This document shows, one piece after another, positions 1-9,302 of a stretch of 64,000 nt of DNA. Each line of letters begins with the position of its first letter. The first letter of the stretch is position 1. Position numbers and translations under genes: made by a program. This DNA comes from an uncultured Paracoccaceae bacterium (GTDB lineage Bacteria > Pseudomonadota > Alphaproteobacteria > Rhodobacterales > Rhodobacteraceae). The notes under the pieces were generated by a model that did no database searches, was not told the DNA's origin, and was given only the letters and a program-made list of their open reading frames with translations. The DNA is taken from NCBI GenBank assembly GCA_947500135.1, contig CANMQX010000009.1, forward strand, positions 1-64,000, written 5' to 3'.

Positions 1-153
1 CGCACCTTCAAATACAATTCCACGGTAAATATCCTCACGCCCTCCCATCAAATGAAAGGGCAAAAGTGGCCGACCTTTACGCCGCCCGCGACAACACAAT
101 GCCGCCGCTACCGTGGCCGAGTATTGCTCCGCCGTTTACACTTTGCGCCTAGC

Positions 154-223
154 AAGGTCAAAATGGTTGCGGGGGCTAGTAGCCACCTAGACCTACCGAG
201 CAGCGGTGTAGGCAAGGTTAAGT

Positions 224-233
<10 letters not shown>
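154..233. repeat. Imperfect 20-bp direct repeat at the 3' end of the initiator tRNA
   Basis: Positions 154-173 and 214-233 match at 17 of 20 bases, 60 bp apart. The second copy covers the last bases of the tRNA-fMet gene (TGGTTGCGGG) plus ten bases of its 3' flank. The first copy has no recognisable tRNA around it. It could be a decayed partial tRNA duplication or an attachment-site remnant, or it could be chance. Confidence 0.35.
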
Positions 234-300
<67 letters not shown>

Positions 301-312
301 CCAAGTTTGGCT

Positions 313-341
313 GTCTTAGAAGGTTGCGTCAGGGACCGCAA
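313..341 (-). promoter_or_regulatory. Candidate promoter of tRNA-fMet
   Basis: On the minus strand a TTGCGG hexamer (336-341) is followed after 17 bp by TAAGAC (313-318), ending 12 bp before the tRNA 5' end. The spacing is ideal for sigma-70. The -10 is poor but has the TAA-type shape also seen before tRNA-Trp in this window. Confidence 0.4.
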
Positions 342-371
342 GCCCCCTCACGCTGAAATTTTTACAAACGG

Positions 372-821
372 TCAACTTCCTGGCGTTGCCGCCATCGCAG
401 CCATTGCCACGACCTCTTGTACATGCGCGCTGGTGGGCAGTGTACCGATATCAGCGATGTCGCACCAGCGGGCATCGCTGACGTCGTCTGCGGCGATAGG
501 GCGGCCGGCCTCATAACGGCAAAGGACAGCGGCCAGAAGGTAGTGGAACAGCAAAACGCCTGCATCATCATGAATAACGACATCCACATTGGTCAGGTAT
601 CGCTGCGGACTGGCGCGGACTGATGTTTCTTCGACCAATTCGCGGGCGGCGGCGGCAAGCGCGGTTTCGCCCGGTTCGACATGCCCACCGGGAAACCCCC
701 ATTTGCCAGCATCAGGTTCCTTGCGGCGGCGGACAAGCAGGACCTGATCGGCCCGGATGACCACGGCAATTGCACCCAATGTGGGCCTGACGGTTCGGGT
801 TTCATCGGGTTTTGCACACAT
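372..821 (-). CDS. Nudix hydrolase, 149 aa
   Basis: This is a cytoplasmic nucleoside-diphosphate-X pyrophosphohydrolase; the substrate cannot be read from sequence. After a beta strand (AIAVVIRADQVLLVRRR) comes the Nudix box at about residues 45-67, beginning GHVEPGE and continuing RELVEETSV. It keeps the spacing of the canonical Gx5Ex7REUxEExGU box, with the metal-binding REL-EE core, but has Ser where the last Gly is usual. Length is typical of single-domain Nudix enzymes such as MutT or ADP-ribose pyrophosphatases. It is a lone minus-strand gene between the tRNA and the divergent thioredoxin-like gene, with no obvious operon partner. Confidence 0.85.
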   Translation of the reverse strand: MCAKPDETRTVRPTLGAIAVVIRADQVLLVRRRKEPDAGKWGFPGGHVEPGETALAAAARELVEETSVRASPQRYLTNVDVVIHDDAGVLLFHYLLAAVLCRYEAGRPIAADDVSDARWCDIADIGTLPTSAHVQEVVAMAAMAATPGS

Positions 822-928
822 ACCGGCAAGCTATGAGGCGTCATCGATCAGGTAAAGCGGGAAAACCCCTTGGCCTTCGGGCGACTTGACCACATATAGG
901 GGCATGCTGCCGATAAATGGAGAAGACA

Positions 929-1843
929 ATGCTGGAACTTGGCGAAACGCAAGGCACCCCTGCCGGTGATCTGGTCATTGATGGCACCGACGCGAGTTTT
1001 GCACAGGATGTGATTGAGGCATCGCAAACGGTTCCGGTAATCGTGGATTTCTGGGCACAATGGTGTGGCCCCTGCAAAACCCTGGGCCCTGCATTGGAAG
1101 CTGCGGTGCAAAAGGCCAGTGGCCGGGTCAAAATGGTCAAGATCGATGTTGATGCCAATCAGGTCTATGCCGGGCAGTTGCAGGTGCAGTCGATCCCCAC
1201 CGTTTATGCGTTCTATAAGGGCCAGCCGGTTGATGGCTTTCAAGGTGCGCTGCCCCCGTCCGAGGTTGCAGCCTTCGTGAACAAAGTGGCTGATCTGGGT
1301 GGTGACGCCGAGCCCGAAGGGCTGGGTGCTGCCATCGAAGCTGCGAATCAGATGCTGGATGATGGGGCTGCCACGGATGCCGCCGAAACCTTTGCCGCGA
1401 TCCTGCAGGAAGAACCTGCCAACGCCGCCGCCTATGCAGGGTTGGTCCGGGCCTATCTTGCGCTGGATGATGTTGACCAGGCAGAGGCGATCCTGAATGG
1501 CGCACCGGCCGAGATTTCGACGGATCCTTTGCTGGAGGCGGTGCATGCGCAAATCACGCTGGCGCGTGAGGCTGCAAATGCGGGTCCCGTTGCCGAATTG
1601 CAGGCAACGGTCGAGGCGGAGCCCGACAATCATCAGGCGCGGCTCGATCTGGCCATCGCCCTGCATGCAAACGGCAATGTCGAAGAAGCAGTGAACGTAT
1701 TGCTGGAACTTTTTCGCCGGGATCGTGAATGGAATGACGGGGCAGCCAAGGCCCAGCTCTTTAAGATTTTCGATGCGCATGAGGCGAAAGATCCAATTAT
1801 CCTGAACGGGCGTCGGAAACTTTCATCCTTGATATTTGCCTGA
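929..1843 (+). CDS. cnoX: Thioredoxin-domain/TPR co-chaperone (CnoX/YbbN family)
   Basis: A thioredoxin fold occupies roughly residues 20-125, with an active-site WCGPC at residues 45-49. It is followed by a C-terminal region of TPR-like helices, the architecture of CnoX (YbbN), a redox-regulated chaperone that hands clients to GroEL and DnaK. An in-frame ATG lies 12 bp upstream (917), but the GGAGAAG Shine-Dalgarno at 919-925 sits just before ATG 929, so the later start is chosen (304 aa). Both cysteines of the CXXC are present, so thioredoxin-type redox activity is possible, unlike E. coli CnoX, which has a different motif. The LON-like and Trm112-like genes follow on the same strand and probably form an operon with it. 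Confidence 0.85.
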   Translation: MLELGETQGTPAGDLVIDGTDASFAQDVIEASQTVPVIVDFWAQWCGPCKTLGPALEAAVQKASGRVKMVKIDVDANQVYAGQLQVQSIPTVYAFYKGQPVDGFQGALPPSEVAAFVNKVADLGGDAEPEGLGAAIEAANQMLDDGAATDAAETFAAILQEEPANAAAYAGLVRAYLALDDVDQAEAILNGAPAEISTDPLLEAVHAQITLAREAANAGPVAELQATVEAEPDNHQARLDLAIALHANGNVEEAVNVLLELFRRDREWNDGAAKAQLFKIFDAHEAKDPIILNGRRKLSSLIFA

Positions 1844-1870
1844 TCGGACCTGCGGGCTAAGTCAAATGTC

Positions 1871-2512
1871 ATGATATCACCCACCGACATGCCAGACACC
1901 ATTCCGGTGTTCCCCCTGCCCGGGGCGCTGCTATTGCCGCGTTCCCGCCTGCCACTGCATCTGTTTGAGCCGCGCTATCTGGCGATGTTGGATGATGTGC
2001 TGAAAACGTCGAGCCGGTTGATCGGCATGGTGCAGCCCTATGACGCGCCAGGCGCGTCGGGCAAACTGCACACGATCGGTTGTGCGGGCAAGTTGACAGC
2101 CTTTTCCGAAACCGAAGACGGGCGATACATGATCACGCTGTCTGGGGCTTCGCGGTTTCGGATCGTGGAAGAGATTGAAGGGTTCACACCCTACCGACGC
2201 TGCACTGTCAATTGGAATGGGTTTGAGCGTGATCTTGGCGCGTCCGAGAAGGACCCGCAATTTGATCGGCCCGCTTTTATGGGCGCATTGAACCGCTTTT
2301 TCGAAGATCAGGGGCTATCCACTGATTGGGATAGCCTGAGCGAAGCGGATGACGAGCTGTTGATCAATTCCTTGTCGATGCTCTGCCCGTTTGAACCCGA
2401 GGACAAACAAGCCCTGCTTGAAGCCCCGTCGCTTAGGACCCGGCGGGAAACACTGACGACCCTGATCGAATTTGCGTTGCGCGGCGGTTCTGGCGAGGAG
2501 ATCATGCAATGA
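1871..2512 (+). CDS. LON substrate-binding (N-terminal) domain protein, 213 aa
   Basis: The protein consists only of the N-terminal substrate-recognition domain of Lon, as the opening [20 protein letters not shown] and LFEPRYLAM show; there is no AAA ATPase or Ser-Lys protease domain. Such stand-alone proteins are widespread in alphaproteobacteria and their function is unknown; adaptor or substrate-binding roles have been suggested by domain homology only. The gene lies 27 bp after cnoX, and its TGA overlaps the ATG of the next gene (ATGA), so cnoX, this gene and the Trm112-like gene are likely co-transcribed. A second in-frame ATG at 1889 is an alternative start. Confidence 0.85.
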   Translation: MISPTDMPDTIPVFPLPGALLLPRSRLPLHLFEPRYLAMLDDVLKTSSRLIGMVQPYDAPGASGKLHTIGCAGKLTAFSETEDGRYMITLSGASRFRIVEEIEGFTPYRRCTVNWNGFERDLGASEKDPQFDRPAFMGALNRFFEDQGLSTDWDSLSEADDELLINSLSMLCPFEPEDKQALLEAPSLRTRRETLTTLIEFALRGGSGEEIMQ

Positions 2513-2688
2513 GCGAGACACCGTTTGATCCCAAAATGCTGGAGGCAATGGTCTGCCCGATGACGCAGGCCACGCTGACCTATGATGCGGAAAAACAGGA
2601 ATTGGTGTCGAAACCGGCCAATGTTGCCTTCCCTATCCGTAACGGTATCCCCGTCATGCTGATGGATGAGGCGCGGCAACTGGATTAA
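2509..2688 (+). CDS. Trm112/YcaR-family small protein, 59 aa
   Basis: This short ORF starts with the ATGA overlap on the LON-domain gene. The product ([20 protein letters not shown]...) ends in the segment [18 protein letters not shown], which is characteristic of the UPF0434/Trm112 family. In eukaryotes and archaea Trm112 activates several methyltransferases; the role of the bacterial homologues is unsettled. The CP.T region here has a single Cys where zinc-binding members have CxxC, so zinc binding may be lost. Its stop overlaps the stop of the convergent DUF6886 gene by 3 bp. Confidence 0.85.
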   Translation: MSETPFDPKMLEAMVCPMTQATLTYDAEKQELVSKPANVAFPIRNGIPVMLMDEARQLD

Positions 2689-3230
2689 CCGGTCGCCCAA
2701 CCTGTAGCGTTCCGTAATCTGACACCGCTCACATGAAGTGAGCTTGCCCAAGCGGCCTTCAGGTCAGTCAGCTTTTCGAGGGTCTTTAACTCCACACCTG
2801 CCCGTTCAAGATGCTTTGGCAAACCTGTCAGTTGGACCTTGTCCTTGGGTCGCACCGCCTGTTTTGACACATGCATACCTGCATCATGCAGATCGATGAA
2901 GGAGTGTAGAGGCAGCGTGTATCTGGTCAGGCATGCGTCGTTCAAACGCTTGCTCCAACTGTCCTCAATAAACGCAACCATCCGGTTTTGCGGGTTATCC
3001 CAATAGAGTGCAACGTCAGATTCACGGGTATCTGGCGTCCGCCACATCACAATACGAGGACAGTTTCGTGGAAACAGGTACAGGGCGCTGTATGCGGCCT
3101 CGATCGCCCAGACCAGAGGCCCGTTCAACCACTGATGGCCCGGCCTCCTTGGCGCCGGCACGGCAACAGAACGCGGTTCGAACAGCGCGATCGCGTCGTC
3201 TTCGCTGAAATGAAAGAGCCGTTTGCCCAT
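2685..3230 (-). CDS. DUF6886 family protein, 181 aa
   Basis: The N-terminus [20 protein letters not shown] and the later [23 protein letters not shown] match, from memory, the DUF6886 family, found sporadically in Bacillus and proteobacteria without known function. It is cytoplasmic, with no signal peptide or membrane segment. Convergent with the Trm112-like gene (stops overlap) and followed downstream by nothing on its own strand, it appears to be a stand-alone transcription unit. Confidence 0.6.
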   Translation of the reverse strand: MGKRLFHFSEDDAIALFEPRSVAVPAPRRPGHQWLNGPLVWAIEAAYSALYLFPRNCPRIVMWRTPDTRESDVALYWDNPQNRMVAFIEDSWSKRLNDACLTRYTLPLHSFIDLHDAGMHVSKQAVRPKDKVQLTGLPKHLERAGVELKTLEKLTDLKAAWASSLHVSGVRLRNATGWATG

Positions 3231-3283
3231 TTGCCTAGCATAGCGAGAAGGCCAAACAGAAAGCCAGAGCAGCGACTGCCTGC

Positions 3284-4969
3284 CTATCCTAGCAACCGCC
3301 TTGCGATGACCTGCGCCTGAATTTCGGCAGCCCCTTCAAAGATGTTCAGGATGCGCGCATCGCAAAGGATACGGCTGATCTTGTATTCCAGCGCAAACCC
3401 GTTGCCGCCATGGATTTGCAAAGCATTGTCTGCACAGGCCCAGGCAACACGCGCGCCCAACAGCTTGGCCATGCCAGCCTCTAGATCGCAGCGACGGTCA
3501 TTGTCTTTTTCGTGGGCGCTGAAATAGGTCAGCTGACGCGCGACCATAATCTCAACCGCCATCATGGCCAGTTTGCCAGACACACGGGGGAAGTTGATCA
3601 GCGCTTTACCAAACTGCTTGCGGTCTTGGGCATAACGCATCCCCTCATCCAGCGCTGATTGTGCCACCCCAATCGCGCGGGCGGCGGTCTGGATACGCGC
3701 ACTTTCGAAGGTCTGCATCAACTGCTTGAAACCCCGGCCTTCGGTTTCGCCCAGCAGATTCTCACCCTTCACTTTGAAATCGTCAAAGTTCAGCGTGTAT
3801 TCCTTCATGCCGCGATAACCGAGCACTTCGATTTCACCACCTGAAATACCCGGGTCCTGCCATGGTTCTTCGTCTGTGCCGGGTGTCTTTTCGGCCAGGA
3901 ACATCGACAGACCCCTGTAGTCGTCAGTATCGGGGATTGTCCGGGCCAGAACCGTCATCACATGGGTCCGGGCGGCATGGGTGATCCATGTCTTGTTGCC
4001 GGTGATGATCCAGTCATCGCCATCCTTGCGCGCCTTTGTGCGCAGCGCCCCCAGATCGGACCCGGTATTGGGTTCGGTAAACACGGCGGTCGGCAAAATC
4101 TTGGCACTGGCCAGTCCAGGCAACCATTTTTCCTTTTGGGCGTCCGTGCCGCCGCACAGGATCAGTTCTGCTGCAATCTCGGACCGTGTGCCAAGCGACC
4201 CAACGCCGATATAGCCGCGCGATAGTTCTTCGGACACCACGCACATGGATGCCTTTGACAGGCCGAAACCGCCGTATTCTTCGGGAATGGTCAGGCCAAA
4301 CACGCCCAGTTCAGCCATCTCGTCGATGACATCCATCGGGATCAGCTCATCTTTGAGGTGCCAGTCATGGGCGAAAGGTTCTACCTTTTCCACGCTGAAG
4401 CGGCGGAACTGTTCGCGGATCATCTCCAGCTCTTCATCCAGACCGGATGCGCCGACGGTGATATTGGCGGCCTGCTCTTCCATCAGGGCACATAGCCTTG
4501 TGCGGGCGGCCTGCGTATTGCCAGACTGGGTCAGGCTCATGACCGCAGGGGCCATCAGAGCGCGCATATCGTCCTGGCTCAATCCCATATCCTGCAGGCG
4601 CACAACCTCGCCCTGGTTCATCTGGATGCCGCCATAAATTTGCCAAAGGTATTCACCAAAGGCGATCTGGTGAATCAGTTGCTCCACCTCGCCAAACCGG
4701 CCCGCCGCATCCAGTTTGCTGGCCCAGCCCTGCATCTGTTCGAGGGCCTGTGCATATGTGGCCAACCAAGCCAGTCCGTGGGCGGCTGTCTGGTTTTCTT
4801 CGATCAAACGGGCAGACACGCGATCACCATCTAAAACCATCGCCCGTACCGCATCTTTGGCGCGCGCGGTGACATCCTGCACAGCAGACAGCGCGGCGGC
4901 GGTCAGGTCCAGAAGATCGGCCAGTACAGGTGTCGTTTGCATAGTCATATCCTGTCCGTCATGTGGCAT
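3284..4969 (-). CDS. mcd: Acyl-CoA dehydrogenase family, probably (2S)-methylsuccinyl-CoA dehydrogenase
   Basis: An FAD-dependent acyl-CoA dehydrogenase of 561 aa. The catalytic core starts near residue 180 (EMIREQFRRFSVEKVEPFAHDWH), with the FAD/substrate loop FTEPNTGSDLGALRTKA, the helix MRYAQDRKQFGKALINF and the C-terminal QIHGGNGFALEYKISRILCDAR. Roughly 180 extra N-terminal residues precede the core, as in methylsuccinyl-CoA dehydrogenase of the ethylmalonyl-CoA pathway, which Rhodobacteraceae use for acetate assimilation; it would oxidise (2S)-methylsuccinyl-CoA to mesaconyl-CoA and feed electrons to ETF. The start at 4969 is chosen because GGGG lies 7 nt upstream; the longer reading to 5041 lacks a ribosome site. 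Another acyl-CoA dehydrogenase with the same extension cannot be excluded. Confidence 0.75.
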   Translation of the reverse strand: MPHDGQDMTMQTTPVLADLLDLTAAALSAVQDVTARAKDAVRAMVLDGDRVSARLIEENQTAAHGLAWLATYAQALEQMQGWASKLDAAGRFGEVEQLIHQIAFGEYLWQIYGGIQMNQGEVVRLQDMGLSQDDMRALMAPAVMSLTQSGNTQAARTRLCALMEEQAANITVGASGLDEELEMIREQFRRFSVEKVEPFAHDWHLKDELIPMDVIDEMAELGVFGLTIPEEYGGFGLSKASMCVVSEELSRGYIGVGSLGTRSEIAAELILCGGTDAQKEKWLPGLASAKILPTAVFTEPNTGSDLGALRTKARKDGDDWIITGNKTWITHAARTHVMTVLARTIPDTDDYRGLSMFLAEKTPGTDEEPWQDPGISGGEIEVLGYRGMKEYTLNFDDFKVKGENLLGETEGRGFKQLMQTFESARIQTAARAIGVAQSALDEGMRYAQDRKQFGKALINFPRVSGKLAMMAVEIMVARQLTYFSAHEKDNDRRCDLEAGMAKLLGARVAWACADNALQIHGGNGFALEYKISRILCDARILNIFEGAAEIQAQVIARRLLG

Positions 4970-5108
4970 CGCGATTCCCCTCATTGTGCAGGTGCAGAGA
5001 TAGCGCCTTCGCAATTGCAGCGCAATATTAATTCGCATCAAAGCCCTTCAGGGAACATTAATGTCGCAGGCGATTTCTGCTGCGCCCGTAGATCAACACC
5101 GCTAAACC

Positions 5109-5885
5109 ATGACAATAATGGATATTCTGCTGCAGACAATCAGTCCGTCATTTCTGGTTCTGGCCTTCGCCGTGGCCTTTGTGGCTGGCGCGGTGAAAGG
5201 GATCGTTGGCTTTGCCATGCCGATGGTCATGATATCAGGGCTATCGACATTCCTGCCCCCCGAACTGGCGCTGGCGGCACTGATCATCCCAACATTGGTG
5301 TCCAACCTTTGGCAGGCGCTTCGGCAAGGGGTCGCGGCAGCGGTCGAGACGGTCAAGATGTTCAAGATCTATGTGATCTGCTGTCTTGGCATATTGGTGC
5401 TCAGCGCCCAACTGGTCCGGTCACTGCCGCAAGGGGCGCTGTTCTTGCTGATCGGGATACCGGTTGCGGCTTTTGCGCTATTGCAACTGATTGGGTGGCG
5501 GGGGCGGCTGCGCGGCCAGTCCATCGGGTGGGAGGCCACAGTCGGCAGTTTTGCCGGGTTCATGGGCGGGCTGTCCGGGGTCTGGGGGCCGCCAACGGTT
5601 GCTTACCTCACGGCAATCGGCACCGAAAAACAGGACCAGATGCGCGCGCAGGGCACAATCTATGGGCTGGGCGCGCTGGCGCTATTGGGTGCGCATGTGC
5701 AATCGGGGGTGTTGCGGGCCGAAACCGTGCCGTTTTCCATCGCCATGGTGCTGCCAGCACTGGCCGGGATGGGGGCGGGGCTATGGGTGCAGGACCGGAT
5801 TGATCAGGCGGCATTTCGCAAGGCGACATTGGCTGTCCTGCTGGTGGCAGGGGTCAACCTCGTGCGGCGGGGGCTGATGGGGTAA
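5109..5885 (+). CDS. TauE/SafE family sulfite/organoanion permease, 258 aa
   Basis: A polytopic inner-membrane protein with about eight hydrophobic helices, beginning FLVLAFAVAFVAGAVKGIVGFA. The GxxKGxxGFAMPM motif in helix 1 and the mirrored GFMGGLSGVWGPPTVAYL in the second half are the paired repeats of the TauE/SafE family, whose members export sulfite, sulfoacetate or related anions. The substrate cannot be predicted here. The gene is alone on its strand and its 3' end overlaps the convergent DUF3859 gene by 32 bp. Confidence 0.85.
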   Translation: MTIMDILLQTISPSFLVLAFAVAFVAGAVKGIVGFAMPMVMISGLSTFLPPELALAALIIPTLVSNLWQALRQGVAAAVETVKMFKIYVICCLGILVLSAQLVRSLPQGALFLLIGIPVAAFALLQLIGWRGRLRGQSIGWEATVGSFAGFMGGLSGVWGPPTVAYLTAIGTEKQDQMRAQGTIYGLGALALLGAHVQSGVLRAETVPFSIAMVLPALAGMGAGLWVQDRIDQAAFRKATLAVLLVAGVNLVRRGLMG

Positions 5886-6432
5886 GCGCAGACAGCAGGT
5901 TTTCGTAGCCGCAAACGCCTGCCAATTCAGGCACATCCTGCGGCGGGACAACATCAAAGCTGGCCTGATACAGAACCGTATCATCCGACATCGCCGTCAT
6001 CTGCCAGCGCCCGGTGACAAGCTCATAAGCATAGTCAAACTGATAGAACGTGACCGAAGGGGCATTGCCACCGATCCGGGTCTGAAAACTCTGGGTACTG
6101 ATCTTTTCCTTGCCCATCGGTGGATGGGTCACAACCATAACAACATCCTGCAACCCCGCCGCATCTGTGGCCAGCGCTTTAACGCCAAAGCCAATCCCAA
6201 TCGCCGCAGGCACGATGCGGGTGTTGGACACAAATGGCGGATCTTCATCAATGACATGCGTGGTTCCGGCAAGGGTGCCCGGGGCAGGGGAAGACCCGAC
6301 AGGTTCCGGCGGGCAAATGACACCGACCTCAACACCCGCTATCTCAGGACCGGTCAAAACCTTGCCAGTGGCCTCGGCCAGCGCAAAAGCGGGAAGGGTA
6401 GCCAGAACCAAAGCGGAAAGAAACGTTCTCAT
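5854..6432 (-). CDS. DUF3859-family secreted protein
   Basis: A periplasmic protein with a clear signal peptide (MRTFLSALVLATLPAFALA|EA). The mature part is a single small domain containing FGVKALATDAAGLQDVVMVV and THPPMGKEKISTQSF, which I recognise as DUF3859, a family without known function in Rhodobacteraceae. The start is placed at 6432 so that the signal peptide is N-terminal; an upstream in-frame ATG at 6450 would add six residues. Its 3' end overlaps the convergent TauE gene by 32 bp. Confidence 0.65.
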   Translation of the reverse strand: MRTFLSALVLATLPAFALAEATGKVLTGPEIAGVEVGVICPPEPVGSSPAPGTLAGTTHVIDEDPPFVSNTRIVPAAIGIGFGVKALATDAAGLQDVVMVVTHPPMGKEKISTQSFQTRIGGNAPSVTFYQFDYAYELVTGRWQMTAMSDDTVLYQASFDVVPPQDVPELAGVCGYENLLSALTPSAPAARG

Positions 6433-6550
6433 AACCCGCAATCTAACCAAAGCCTGATCAATGTGGAACGGCAGAAAAAACCTACCTATGCGTTGGGGCT
6501 TACTCCATGTGAAACCAAAGGCATCATACTCAACAACCGCACTGCATTGT

Positions 6551-7543
6551 TCAAACGAAGCACAGATATTGGGGATCGATCCGGTCTTTTAGAAATTTGA
6601 CGAAGTCGATATGGAAGATTGACCCTTGAGACAGACCTTGGACGGAAAGAGCATATTTCGGCGTCCTGCCCCACTTTCCGACCGAGATCGCGACGAGTTG
6701 ACGTGGTTTGGGGCGACGACCGTCGAAAGTCCAGATCGGGCCCCCGCTAATACCATGTCGGGTTTTTATCTCGTGCTCTATGATATTTTTCCTGACATTC
6801 TGAACGTCATCAAACCCCTTATACATCTGGTCCCAGCGCGTTTCGGCATATGGATAGCCCGCAACGTTGATCCGTCGTTTTCGCAGATCGTTGCGCGCAT
6901 TGCCCGAATAGGTCCGTTTGATCGCGTTTTCGCCAGATCGGCACCACCACCCAAGTGGTACTTTCGATCCCCGCGCCTTTGCATAGCCCAGCTGCCTTAC
7001 GCCCCCGCCGGCTGATCGTTTGGGTTTGATTTCAAGAAGGGCGAAATCAAAGGCCCGTGATTTCAGCAAAAGCTGCGACATCGTTTGCCCAGTGGGGATT
7101 TTCAGCAAGCTGAAGGCTTGGTTCGGCGTCATTATCCGCTTTACCTTCCAAACACCAAATGGTCCGCGTTTGTGTCCGGGATTCGCGCTGGGTCTGCGGG
7201 CAGGGGTCACCCGCACCTGGGCCGCTTGGATACTGTCCTGCCTGCCGCGGGGCGTCTTTGTTTTCCATCCATTTACGACATGGGCCGCAGTCAGGACATG
7301 GTGCGGCGAGATGACGAAACCCGAACCGGTCATCTTGACGGATCGCGACAGCGCGCCGCCTTGGCGGGCATATTTGTTGAAAGCGAAATCGTAGACTTCT
7401 TGGTCGAATGTCGCTTCGATTGAACACACATAGCGGAAAGGCTCTGCCCGTGCGTTTTCAACTTTTGTCATGCGCGACGAAGGCGATGGTCCGCTCTGCA
7501 TATCGATAGGATCATCTTCTAGGAAACCGTCTGCAAAATCCAT
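6551..7543 (-). CDS. Trypsin-like serine protease (S1 family), 330 aa
   Basis: With the start at 7543, where AAAGGCAGG sits just upstream, the chymotrypsin-fold triad is visible: His88 in VLTAAHVV, Asp166 in FDFALLEI and Ser266 in GISGGPIW. The start could also be 7642, adding 33 residues without a ribosome site. No signal peptide or membrane anchor is visible in either version, which is odd for a family that is mostly secreted. The protein is basic between residues 90 and 240 (RGRQ, RKRR, KPKR) and has no PDZ domain, so it is not DegP-like. The substrate is unknown. The gene appears more AT-rich than its neighbours, consistent with acquisition. Confidence 0.75.
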   Translation of the reverse strand: MDFADGFLEDDPIDMQSGPSPSSRMTKVENARAEPFRYVCSIEATFDQEVYDFAFNKYARQGGALSRSVKMTGSGFVISPHHVLTAAHVVNGWKTKTPRGRQDSIQAAQVRVTPARRPSANPGHKRGPFGVWKVKRIMTPNQAFSLLKIPTGQTMSQLLLKSRAFDFALLEIKPKRSAGGGVRQLGYAKARGSKVPLGWWCRSGENAIKRTYSGNARNDLRKRRINVAGYPYAETRWDQMYKGFDDVQNVRKNIIEHEIKTRHGISGGPIWTFDGRRPKPRQLVAISVGKWGRTPKYALSVQGLSQGSIFHIDFVKFLKDRIDPQYLCFV

Positions 7544-7640
7544 AACTGCCTGCCTTTCGTGGGGGCTTGCGTTCAGGGATAGCGTCGCAAAACTGGGCTG
7601 GGTACTGCTTGAATGGGTTAACCTGACTGCATTGTTCGAC

Positions 7641-7683
7641 AAAAAAACGCCGCGCGGGTCATTTCCACCCGCGCGGCGTTTTG
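7641..7683 (-). terminator. Strong intrinsic terminator of pckA
   Basis: A perfect 14-bp GC-rich stem (7646-7659 with 7667-7680, arm AACGCCGCGCGGGT) has a 7-nt loop and is followed on the minus strand by a run of seven T residues. It lies just after the pckA stop and works mainly for minus-strand transcription. The plus-strand side has a shorter TTTTG tail. Confidence 0.92.
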
Positions 7684-7703
7684 TGTTTTCGATTGGCTGT
7701 TGT

Positions 7704-9302
7704 TCAGCCGATTGCAGCGGCTTTCACATCGTCATCAATGAAGGGCACGTATTTTTCGAAATTGTCGCTGAACATCGTGACCAGCTTTTCGGCCTGCGCG
7801 TCATAAGCGGCCTGATCCGCCCAGGTGGCGCGGGGGTCAAGCAGGGCATCATCAACGCCATCCACTGAAATCGGGACTTCAAATCCGAAATGCGGGTCCT
7901 TGCGGAATGTGCTTTCGATCAACGTGCCATCAAGGGCGGCACTCAGCAGGGCGCGGGTTGCCTTGATCGGCATCCGCGATCCGGTGCCATAGGCGCCACC
8001 GGTCCAGCCGGTATTGACCAGCCAGCATGTGGCGCCATGGCTGGCGATCTTGCTGCGCAGCAGATTGCCATAAGCCTCTGGACGGCGTGGCATGAAGGGG
8101 GCGCCAAAACAGGTGCTGAACGTGGGTTCAGGCTCTGTCACACCACGCTCTGTCCCAGCCACCTTGGAGGTGAAGCCGGAGAGGAAGTGGTACATCGCCT
8201 GCGCCGGGGTCAGCCGCGCAATCGGGGGCAGCACGCCAAACGCATCACAGGTCAGCATGATGATATTCTTGGGGTGCCCACCCAGCGCGCTGTCGGACGC
8301 GTTCGAGATGTAGTTTAGCGGATAGGCGCAGCGCATATTGGCAGTCAGGCTGTCATCCTCGAAATCCAGTTCCATGGTTTCGGGATCAAACACCATGTTT
8401 TCGATGACCGTGTGCGGCATGGAACAGGTGGCGTAGATTTCCGGCTCTGCTTCGGGGTCCAGACCGATGGTCTTGGCGTAGCAGCCGCCCTCAAAATTGA
8501 AGGTGCCCCGATCAGACCAACCATGTTCATCGTCACCGATCAAAACGCGGGATGGGTCAGCAGACAACGTGGTCTTGCCGGTGCCGGACAGGCCAAAGAA
8601 CACAGCTGTGTCCACCGGGTTTCCGGGGGCATGGTTGGCCGAACAATGCATCGGCATGATGCCTTTTTCGGGCAGCAGGTAGTTCAACAGGGTGAACACG
8701 GACTTTTTGTTTTCGCCAGCATATTCGGTTCCACCGATCAGGATCAGCTTCTTGTCGAAATTCAGGGCGATGACCGTATCGGAATTGCAGCCGTGCTTGG
8801 CGGGGTCGGCCTTGAATGTGGGGCAGTTGATGATCGTGAAATCGGGGCTAAAGCTCTCCAGTTCTGACCGCTCTGGACGGCGCAGCAGGTGGCGGATGAA
8901 CAGCCCGTGCCATGCCAACTCGGTCACAACACGGACATCCAGGCGATGTGCGGGGTCCGCGCCGCCAAAAAGGTCCTGCACATTATAGGTGCCACCCTTC
9001 ATATGCTCCAGCATGTCGGCGTAAAGCAGATCGAATTTTGCGGGCTCCATCGGCGGGTTGTTTTCCCACCAGATCGTGTCTTCGACGTCGGGGGTCCGAA
9101 CGACAAATTTATCCTTTGGCGACCGGCCTGTGTGCTTGCCAGTGGTGACCAGAAATGTGCCGCCTTTGCCGGTGACGCCTTCGCCATCGGCGACAGCAGC
9201 GGCCTGTAATTCGGCCTCGGTGCGGTTGTAATACACATAACCCAGCCCTGTGATGCCTTGATCCTCAAGCTTCATCGTGGGGTTGACCGTACCGTGGTCC
9301 AT
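7704..9302 (-). CDS. pckA: Phosphoenolpyruvate carboxykinase (ATP)
   Basis: Converts oxaloacetate plus ATP to phosphoenolpyruvate and CO2, the entry step of gluconeogenesis from organic acids. The 532-residue length is standard for the ATP-dependent form. The kinase P-loop [11 protein letters not shown] is at about residues 237-247, followed by the metal-binding LIGDDEHGW and the conserved [16 protein letters not shown] lies 8 nt before ATG 9302. It diverges from chvI-chvG, an arrangement conserved in many alphaproteobacteria, and its upstream region carries two LacI-type candidate operators, so transcription is probably controlled by carbon source. Confidence 0.97.
   Translation of the reverse strand: MDHGTVNPTMKLEDQGITGLGYVYYNRTEAELQAAAVADGEGVTGKGGTFLVTTGKHTGRSPKDKFVVRTPDVEDTIWWENNPPMEPAKFDLLYADMLEHMKGGTYNVQDLFGGADPAHRLDVRVVTELAWHGLFIRHLLRRPERSELESFSPDFTIINCPTFKADPAKHGCNSDTVIALNFDKKLILIGGTEYAGENKKSVFTLLNYLLPEKGIMPMHCSANHAPGNPVDTAVFFGLSGTGKTTLSADPSRVLIGDDEHGWSDRGTFNFEGGCYAKTIGLDPEAEPEIYATCSMPHTVIENMVFDPETMELDFEDDSLTANMRCAYPLNYISNASDSALGGHPKNIIMLTCDAFGVLPPIARLTPAQAMYHFLSGFTSKVAGTERGVTEPEPTFSTCFGAPFMPRRPEAYGNLLRSKIASHGATCWLVNTGWTGGAYGTGSRMPIKATRALLSAALDGTLIESTFRKDPHFGFEVPISVDGVDDALLDPRATWADQAAYDAQAEKLVTMFSDNFEKYVPFIDDDVKAAAIG

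Noticed and set aside
848..1780. 310-aa antisense reading frame across the thioredoxin-TPR gene
   Set aside because: The plus strand encodes a clear thioredoxin WCGPC domain; the antisense product is Arg/Cys-rich and featureless.
4970..5041. N-terminal extension of the acyl-CoA dehydrogenase to 5041
   Set aside because: The extra 24 residues have no ribosome site, whereas GGGG stands 7 nt before the ATG at 4969.
6541..7637. 12-bp direct repeat ACTGCATTGTTC flanking the trypsin-like gene (6541-6552 and 7626-7637)
   Set aside because: It is suggestive of an insertion boundary, but many 12-bp matches are expected by chance in 64 kb and no integrase or transposase is present.
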